DNA of 64,000 nucleotides, taken from the NCBI GenBank assembly GCA_022559845.1, contig CM040128.1, forward strand, positions 176,010,413 to 176,074,412, read 5' to 3'. This document shows positions 57,457 through 64,000 of this stretch, piece after piece. The DNA comes from Amorphophallus konjac. Its lineage: Eukaryota > Streptophyta > Magnoliopsida > Alismatales > Araceae. The position numbers were made by a program, and so were the translations under genes. The notes under the pieces were generated by a model. It saw nothing but the letters and a program-made list of their open reading frames with translations, did not search any database and was not told the DNA's origin. Position 1 is the first letter of the stretch. The number at the start of each line of letters is the position of its first letter.

Positions 57457-58066
57457 TTTGTACTCTTCCTTTTCGATGCACACTTGTACATGATTTTTTA
57501 TAGTGAAATGAAATCTTTTGTTGTTTTTATTTAAGGTGCAAATGCGTATGGATGTGAATGCTAACTGACTGATCACTACCTTAGTACTGACAGAGAGTAC
57601 ATGTGAGAGAGACGGAGAGAGAACGACAGGACTGATGACTGAGAGGGGAAAGAATTAACCAAAATCGGACAAAAAACCTGACAAACGGTCTAACTTAAGA
57701 CCGCCAGAAGCAGAAAACGGTTAAACCAATGACCGTCAGAGGGCCGGAAGAAGGCGGGGGATGAAGGGATAAAACGGGCCAATTGTAGACCGCGTGGGAA
57801 CTCCTAGCGGTCTTACGATAGACCGCTAGTGCAGAAACCCTATGTAGTCCGAGCGGGACTCTTCCGTGAGAGTCTGAACCCGAGGATAGGGGTCCTTAAT
57901 CTGCACTAGAACACACCCTAACTTAAGCTAAGGCTACCCATCTCTAATCCTAATGCAATAGGACTAAAACCAGAGCCTTATAATTAGGAACAAGCTCATA
58001 ATTCGTAGCTCACAGAAATCCTCTGCTACATGCTTTGAAATTTCAGCAAAAACACCTAAGAACATC
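57457..58066. other. Spacer between the two PMD-like genes
   Basis: No gene. It holds three inverted repeats: ACGGTC...GACCGC at 57686, a weaker one at 57717, and a strong GCGGTCTTACGATAGACCGC at 57808. Confidence 0.5.
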
Positions 58067-58715
58067 ATGAAGAGAAGTTTTGAAGCTAGTGCTATGGGTG
58101 AGGTGGCCTATACCTGGCCAAAGGTGGCTAGAAAGGTGCATGGGGAACTACAGCGATTGGATTCCATCCCCAAGCACTTGAGTTCAAGTTCTTCAAGAGA
58201 AGTAAGCAAAAATTCCAAGTTTCAAAAAGTTCATGTACTTCCTAAATTTCTTCTTATGGCATTTCCCTCTCTTCTTCTTCTTCTTTCCTTGTTCTCTAGC
58301 TTCTTCCCTGCCCAAGATGCTATTCTAGTCTCAAGTGGGTGGCTCCCTTGATAAAGGAACTTCCTTTAGAGGTCCTTTCCATCCTAAGGGCATGGCACCT
58401 TCACCCTTTAGTGGTTCTAGCCAAAAAATTCTAGAAAATCTCCCTAAATTGGCCAAGCATTTCAGCTCTTGTAGAATTATGGCATCCTCAAACACATACA
58501 TTCATCTTCCCAACCTTTGAGGCCACTGTCCTACTAGAAGAGATAGAGACCTACCTAGCTCTTCCTAAGACTAAGACGGGGGATGAAGATTTAGTGAGCC
58601 ATACGATGGAGCCTATAGACCCATCACTCATATTAGGGGATTTCATTCACAACCCAAAAGATATTAGGACCATGATCAGCCCGTGCCATGTCCATTTGAT
58701 ACCCATGGCTCAATG
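58067..58715 (+). pseudogene. Second PMD-like gene, 5' part, cut by the Sirevirus-2 LTR
   Basis: The ATG at 58067 opens a 45-codon exon (MKRSFEASAMGEVAYTWPKV) ending at a strong donor GAA|GTAAGC (58202). A T-rich acceptor ends at 58299, and exon 2 continues in phase 0 through LKWVAPLIKELPLEVLSILR and ISALVELWHPQTHTFIFPTF, EATVLLEEIETYLALP. The pattern LVE-W-P-THTF-P followed by a TLE-like segment resembles the N-terminal part of plant mobile domains. TAG at 58432 interrupts it, probably from CAG. The LTR at 58716 cuts the exon. It could be part of T5 or an independent PMD gene. Confidence 0.55.
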
Positions 58716-58949
58716 TGTTAGGGTGCTAGGCCCGGATACAGAGGGGGGGTGGATGTATCCCTCTAAAAAATATAGCCCAAATTAAAAACTCAGATGCTAG
58801 GCAAGTTCCGGAATTAAGCTAATTCGATTAAACACAATAACAGACAGATGGAGCGTGCCTATTCAAGCATCTAGAGGAAGCAAATCAAACAATCAAACCA
58901 CTGCTCAATAGATTTTTAGGTGGTTCGGTCCTTCATACCTACATCCACC

Positions 58950-59330
58950 CCTCACTCCCAACCGGAGTGAGGCTTCACTAGCAAATGCTAGAACCAAGCA
59001 GACTCAGTCTACGAGCAAGGTGCTGCCACACAGCTTGACCTGGGGAACAACCTCCCCTCTTCCTCCTAACCGGAGGGACACCCCAAGTGACTCCCAGCCA
59101 CTTGGAAACCAGAGACCGAAGTCTCTCTTCCTCCAGACCAGGAGGGAACCAACCAGTGACTTCCAGTCACCAGCAAACCAGAGGTCGAAGACCTCTCTTC
59201 CTCCAACCGGAGGGACCCCTGGACTTGCAACCCACAAGCCCAGAACCAGAGGACGAGCCTCCCTTCCTCTAACCAGAGGGAACCCACAAGTGACAACCTG
59301 TCACTTGCAACCTGGAGATCAGATCTCCCT
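58950..59330. repeat. Tandem array of three-hairpin units with compensatory changes
   Basis: Four units of about 68 bp start at 59062, 59130, 59200 and 59266, plus a diverged unit at 58950. Each has hairpin a (CCTCC-AACC-GGAGG type), hairpin b (CAAGTGAC...GTCACTTG type) and hairpin c (AGAGAC-CGAA-GTCTCT type). Stem bases differ between units but pair within each, for example CCTCC/GGAGG versus CCTCT/AGAGG, and AGAGAC/GTCTCT versus AGAGGTC/GACCTCT versus GGAGAT/ATCTCC. Confidence 0.88.
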
Positions 59331-59774
59331 TCTCGTGAAACAACAGGAGGAACCCGATCCCCAACAGGGCAATCGGAAGAACAAAGCTAACCAGAGAAAC
59401 AAAATGAAAAATAAGAAAACATAAAAGGAACAGCGACAAAGGCTGGAAATGAAACACAATAGTTGTTCTGGATTTGATCAACGAACAGACTGAACATGTC
59501 TTCAATAGAACTCTCCTCTCTTCTTTTCTTTCTCTTCTTTCTTCTTCTCAGCTCACGCAATCTTTCTCTCTTTCTTCTACTGCTCTCACTCTCTATTTTC
59601 TTCTCTTTCGCAGGCTCTCCCTATCTCTTCTTTTCTCTTCTTCTTCTGCTCTTTTGATCGTTGCTCTCTTTCTTCTTCTTCTCTTTTTCTTCTTCTTTTC
59701 TTTTTCTGGATCGAAGGGCTTTCTGCTCTCCAGGCTTCTTCTTCGATTAGTGTTCTACAGAGGATGAAGACTCG

Positions 59775-59783
59775 TATATATAG
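59775..59783 (-). promoter_or_regulatory. TATA box of the Sirevirus-2 LTR
   Basis: GCTATATATACGAG on the - strand. GCGTCGACGC palindromes lie upstream of it, as GGGTCGACCC pairs do in Sirevirus-1. Confidence 0.6.
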
Positions 59784-59929
59784 CAGCAGCAGCAGCACAC
59801 TGGGCGAGTGTGGCTTCTACGTTTCCTGCCCTAGAAATTCAGACCACGTGGCAGCATCCTGGTTCACGAGCCAGGCACCTCGGATCACGTGCCCTTCAAT
59901 TCAAGGACATTCAACCAACAAAACTCAAG

Positions 59930-60440
59930 TCTGCTGCGTTGACTCCATCAGCCTGCTGCGTTGACGCATCTATGATCCAGTATCTACTCTTTGCTTGTAC
60001 ACATTTGAAATTGCCTCACTGCGTTGACCCTGCTATGGATAGCGTTGACGCGTTGAAGACAGCCAGAGATAAGTCACCCCTTTCTTGAACTGCTGCGTCG
60101 ACGCTGCCAGTTGGTGGCGTTGATGCACGGATGAAAAACAGAAGTGTGTATTGGCCTCTCTTCCGCCGCTGCGTCGACGCCACTTGATGAATGCATTGAC
60201 GCACCAGAGTAATCTAGTAACCCATTGGCTCTCCCTTTGTAACTGCTGCGTCGGCGCTCTCAGCATGCTGCGTTGACGCATGGAGCTGCAGCGTCGATGC
60301 TGCCAATGTACTCCAGAGGCTGCAATAAGGGATTCTTGAACCGCTGCGTCCACGCTACTTGCTCACTGCGTTGACACACCAGAATAATCCAGGAGCTTCT
60401 TTCTTGATTGTTTGAAGTGCTGTGTCCACGTGTCAGCATT
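59930..60440. repeat. GCGTCGACGC palindrome cluster
   Basis: TGCGTCGACGC or close variants (GCGTTGACGC, GCGTCGATGC) occur at least a dozen times, often in pairs 15-30 bp apart. Further copies of the hybrid GGGTCGACGCA lie at 61343, 61366 and 61409. Confidence 0.85.
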
Positions 60441-60564
60441 TTAGCCTCTTGGATCACGTGCCAAGTCTTGATGGCCTGAATCATCTGCAGACAGACAGAG
60501 GAAAATGAACTTAGTTCAGACGAATGTATATACTTAAGCAGAGCTGCCAGGGTATGGACTTGAA

Positions 60565-61330
60565 CAGTGCAGTGAGTGTACAGACTTGGTAAAACAAGGT
60601 CCAGTGTATAGACTTGGTAAAGTGAAGTCCAGTGTATAGACTTCAGTTGAGTTCAGGACTCTAACAACGAGTGTATAGACTTAAGGTATAACAACCGAAT
60701 GTATAGAGTTGAAGCCTGACAACCCAATGTGTAGACTTGAAACTTGGAAGGATGTACACACTTGACCAATTCAAAGGTGAATCAAGTGTACAGACTCTGA
60801 GTCCAAACCAACGGCTGTACAGACTTAGAATGTGAAGACTGATGTATGAACAGTCCGTTGTACATACTTCATGAGACGATGAACGATGTATGGACATGAC
60901 AAAGACGCTGACAGAGACGGTCCACTGTACATACTTGATGCATGTGAACAATGAGATGGATGAATAGACTTGATGCCTGTAGCAGTGTATAGACATTAGA
61001 CTTCGCCATGCTTACACTAAGCGATGTACACACTTGCTGCCTGACTAATGTGCATGATAATGTATAGACTCGATGAACTACAACATGAACATATCAGCAG
61101 AGAAGCAATGCACAGTGCAGAAATCAAGCACAAACCAATTTATCACAGCATGACTCAAGCATACACATGCATTCTTCACAATTCAGACATGGCACACTCA
61201 TGCAATATATAGGCTTGAATGAGAGTCCAATGTATAGACTTGCATGATGCACAATGACACAGTCCAGTGTATAGACTCTTAGCCATGAATAAATGCAATG
61301 CAGTCTGATGTGTAGACTTTGCAACCGGCA
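60565..61330. repeat. Array of about 20 GTGTATAGACTT motifs
   Basis: GTGTATAGACTT and variants recur every 20-40 bp (for example 60577, 60603, 60632, 60670, 60728, 60982, 61060, 61231, 61267, 61308). It lies in U3 of the - strand LTR, upstream of the palindrome cluster. Confidence 0.85.
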
Positions 61331-61590
61331 GCCAATGTTCTGATGGGTCGACGCATCAGCAAGGGTGGGTCGACGCACTGCTGTGTAGACAGAGACAAGT
61401 ATTACTGAAGGGTCGACGCATCAGTACAATGAGTTGACGCACTACTGTGTAAACTGTGCAGACAGAGTGTAGACATAATTGAGTAGAGCATATAAAGACA
61501 CAGCAAGATGACTCACAGTGAATAAGTCATCCAAAGGCCAATCATCAAAACCACTATTAAGACCATCATCAAAATCACAGGGGCACAACA

Positions 61591-61604
61591 ATCTCCCACT
61601 TTTT
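61591..61604 (-). other. Polypurine tract of Sirevirus-2
   Basis: On - it is AAAAAGTGGGAGAT, the Sirevirus type, directly before the LTR. Confidence 0.8.
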
Positions 61605-63167
61605 GATGATGGTAACACTGCACGGTGAGTCAATCTGATGACTCAAACTATTCTCCCCCTTTGACTTCATCAAAAAGAAAATAGTTTGAGAAATTAAAGC
61701 ATGTATAAAAATTCAGTCAATTTCTCCCCCTTTAAGAGTGTCAGCAAGAGCATGAGTTAGATATGATCAAAAGGAACCTGCATGCAATGATTGAATGATA
61801 TTCTCCCTCTTTGGCAAACAATCTCCCCCTTTGGTATAATCAAAATAAACCATGGGAAGGGGAAATGCAAAAATACAGATGCAACAAGAAATGCAATAGT
61901 TCCCCTTAAGTATATGAATGCAAGGTCACAAATGATATGAACATGATTCAGTATGACAAGGAATGCTCCCCCTGAATAGATGCCAATTGATATGCAAGTG
62001 ATGCATGACATGGAAGCTCCTCCTCAATAAGTGGAATCTTATGAGATAGATGAGAAGGAGACCATAGGGGCAAACAAGGACAAGTTCAGGTCAATGAGCA
62101 GAAGAGGTTCAATTAGTAGATTTCTAAAGAGGCTTCAACTACAAGAATTTCAGTCAGATTTTCAAGGAAATGTCATTCTCATAAATCCAAATCAGAATAT
62201 TTCAAAGTCTTCCATTATAAGGGCTTATGAATGAATTTTATTGATCAGCATGGTTTAAACATGATGTATGCAGAGTTTTTCAATAAAATTCTGTATTGGT
62301 ATCTAAAACCATGGTTTAATAAAAATGAACCAAGCCCTCATATTTATCTTGATAAATCTTCCTTTCTCTTACACAATCAACTTTATTGACTTCTTTCGGA
62401 ATTACATGCATCAGTATTGAAATCAAGCAATTTTGAAGTCATTTGATTTTGTCTAGGGTTGTAGCAATTTGATTTTAGCATCAATATTCAGATATTGAGA
62501 TTTGTTCAACAATTTTTCATGCTACAAATTTTACGAGCACTCTAATTCAGTGCACACCTTGTAACTAGAGGATATACCTTGATCAGAGGCCAATATCTCT
62601 AAGCACTTAGTGTGACTAACTGTCATACTTTATATGAACAGAGATAGCATTTACACATCATGACACACTGCAAATCATTTCTTGATGAGTGAGCTGTATT
62701 TCTCAGTGTGCATGCCATTGCTCTGCCTGATTTTCAATGAATTTTATGCAGAGTTAACTAAGGCACCTCATGACACAGTCCCTTGGACATGTGTTTCTCA
62801 GTGACCAAGGTCATTGCTCTGACAATTACTCTACCCTTTAGATAATTCAGAAACATTCATTTGCTTCAAAACAATATTAATCTCATGTACTTAACCAAAT
62901 AAAGTCATGTATTCAAAAGTGCAGATTTCAGAAGTTTTTCACAAGACACAGCATGAAACAGTTGGTTAAGATTTTTTAATCATGATTCAGATATGTTAAG
63001 AGATTTTAAAGTTAAACTCCATGAATACATTAAGCTTAAACCACATGAGTTATTTCAGACATTCATAAAAGCGTATAATAGAAGATTTCTAGTTCAAGAT
63101 CTTTCAGATTTATGATCGAGATAGCCCATTGAAATCTTGATGAAGGACTGAAATAATTCTGATACCA
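61605..63167 (-). other. 3' internal region of Sirevirus-2 with repeated polypurine-like boxes, no gene
   Basis: Boxes of the TCTCCCCCTTTG type (polypurine on -) recur at about 61650, 61725, 61803 and 61825, some next to ATCAAAA. Repeated polypurine-like boxes near the 3' end are a Sirevirus habit. No reverse transcriptase, integrase or extra-ORF domain is readable on either strand. Confidence 0.55.
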
Positions 63168-63179
63168 AATGATACCAAT
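63168..63179 (-). other. Primer-binding-like site with adjoining possible LTR end
   Basis: On - it reads CTCCTAACA then ATTGGTATCATTTGGTATCA, i.e. LTR-like end CTAACA followed by two TGGTATCA boxes. The sequence right of 63180 does not match the Sirevirus-2 LTR, so its element is unidentified. Confidence 0.4.
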
Positions 63180-63849
63180 TGTTAGGAGAGATTTGAAGCT
63201 CAAGATTTTCAGAATATGATTAAAGTTCGTCAACAAGATCAATAAGAAGGGATATGCAATGAATTCTGACAAATGTATGCATTTGACAACCTATATGCAG
63301 TGCATTGACTCCCCCTGACAACATGCATTCAGACAATCTTTTTGGCATTTTCAGTTTAAGGAAATGCAATGCACTTAATTTCATGTATGCAGGGGCATGA
63401 AGCAAAATATTCACATGAGGATGCATACATTCTCTGATATGCAAATTTGACCCTTGGTATTTGGCGGAGAACTTGGCCTAAAAGACCATCTCACACATAG
63501 TAAGAACCTCCAGACAGATTTCCTCTACCCTTTAGTAGCTTTCCATTTATATACCAAGTGGTCATGCATGACAATGCAATACAACCAGTCCTATATGCAT
63601 CAGATTTTCAATGATTGTAAGTCATGTGCATGTTTATGCCATTCCCAAATTTGCATACAGCTCACAATACAAACAAGAAAGCCCACAAAGATCAATGCAA
63701 GAGTCAAACCAATTAAAATAAAACATGTATGCATGAAGCTATGACTTCTTAGCTCAACCATAATTTTCATTTGAACAGATTTGAGAAATTTACCTGAATG
63801 GGGTTTTATCAACTTGGGTGCCTTGGTTTATTTCCCCCTTTTTATTCTT
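63180..63849. other. Non-coding, Sirevirus-like AT-rich sequence
   Basis: No ORF with a recognisable domain. Two more polypyrimidine boxes occur (GACTCCCCCTGACAAC at 63310; TTTCCCCCTTTTTATTC at 63830). Confidence 0.4.
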
Positions 63850-63940
63850 CAGCTTCCAAGGCACACCTGCAAGTTAGCACACTATTTTGGATGGGCAGGT
63901 ACCTAAACAGTCTTGGGTCCTGCATGGTTAACAGTGACAC
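63850..63940 (-). pseudogene. gag: C-terminal end of a Sirevirus gag
   Basis: On - it reads NHAGPKTV-stop-VPAHPK-stop, matching NHHGPKLAWVPKSP-stop at the gag end of Sirevirus-1 (about 2127-2169). The first stop replaces Trp. The protease WYLDSG motif, expected soon afterwards, is missing, so pol has been lost or displaced. The rest of gag lies beyond the window. Confidence 0.7.
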
Positions 63941-64000
63941 CTTTGGTAGGTGTTCTAAACAACCTTTTAGCATTTAGGTCATCAGATCTTATCAGATGGC

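Larger units (their letters stand above)
51646..58066 (-). mobile_element. Tat-like element T5 (-), 3' part: LTR, polypurine tract, antisense PMD gene
   Basis: Read on -, the visible part is the 3' end: antisense gene region, polypurine tract (AAGGAGGGGCATC at 53292), then the LTR. No gag or pol is visible in the window, so the lineage rests on the polypurine/LTR sequence, the resemblance to T6, and the known occurrence of antisense ORFs between pol and 3' LTR in Tat elements. The right limit is uncertain; the second PMD-like gene may belong to it too. Confidence 0.6.
58716..61590 (-). repeat. 3' LTR of Sirevirus-2 (2875 bp, - strand)
   Basis: On - it starts TGTTGTGCCCC after the polypurine tract AAAAAGTGGGAGAT and ends CCCTAACA. 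ATTTTTAGGTGGTTCGG and CATCCACCCCTCACTCC near 58910-58960 are reverse complements of Sirevirus LTR signatures. It contains a hairpin array, TATA box, palindromes and a short-motif array listed separately. Confidence 0.8.

Noticed and set aside
62031..62234. Small + strand ORF of 67 codons
   Set aside because: Isolated, no domain, in the non-coding 3' region of Sirevirus-2.
1..64000. tRNA, rRNA or complete single-copy host genes
   Set aside because: None recognised by eye. TGGTATCAGAG hits are primer-binding sites, not tRNA genes.

Overview
This is repeat-dominated nuclear DNA of a flowering plant, probably one with a large genome. I see no tRNA or rRNA gene, no prokaryotic gene organisation and no intact single-copy host gene. 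Almost everything is LTR retrotransposon: Ty1/copia of the Sirevirus lineage, Ty3/gypsy with a Tekay/Del-like chromodomain-type pol, and Tat-like Ty3/gypsy. Plant-type GT-AG introns and plant mobile domain (PMD) genes are also present. The species cannot be named from this.

Layout. 1-12906: a Sirevirus (Sirevirus-1, + strand) with only the end of its 5' LTR inside the window. It carries gag, pol, an extra 3' ORF and a full 3' LTR. A very young LTR element (T6, - strand, 7624-11095, target duplication ATCGG, assembly gap inside) sits in its 3' region. Sirevirus-1 itself sits in the pol tail of a gypsy element (gypsy-B, 12907-16380). 16385-31030: Tat-like material. Protease and polyprotein linker (-) lie at 16.4-20.2 kb, a + oriented LTR-like block (T2) at 20.2-23.9 kb, gag and upstream coding (-) at 23.9-27.9 kb, and a primer-binding site plus a hairpin-rich LTR (T1, -) at 28.2-31 kb. 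31078-32125: another - strand LTR (Z). 33136-43754: a structurally complete but dead gypsy element (gypsy-1) with target duplication GATTC. 43755-46310: older LTR fragments. 46430-50880: a copia LTR fragment, then a - oriented Tat-like LTR (T3) and a 50-bp minisatellite to 51645. 51646-58066: a - strand Tat-like element (T5) carrying an antisense seven-exon PMD gene. 58067-58715: a second PMD-like gene, cut by the LTR of another Sirevirus (Sirevirus-2, - strand), which runs to the right edge.

The elements are in different states. T6 shows one substitution between visible LTR copies, Sirevirus-1 shows six transitions in 332 bp, and the two gypsy elements and the PMD gene are full of stop codons, most explicable by cytosine deamination. 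No ORF here looks able to support transposition by itself.

The strongest unexplained signal is non-coding. Nearly every LTR family carries its own array of GC-rich inverted repeats near the promoter: paired GGGTCGACCC (Sirevirus-1), GCGTCGACGC and a covarying three-hairpin tandem unit (Sirevirus-2), GCGGTC...GACCGC in several gypsy families, about 23-bp GGACC hairpins (T1), GCCGAG and GGCGCGCC arrays (T2, T3).
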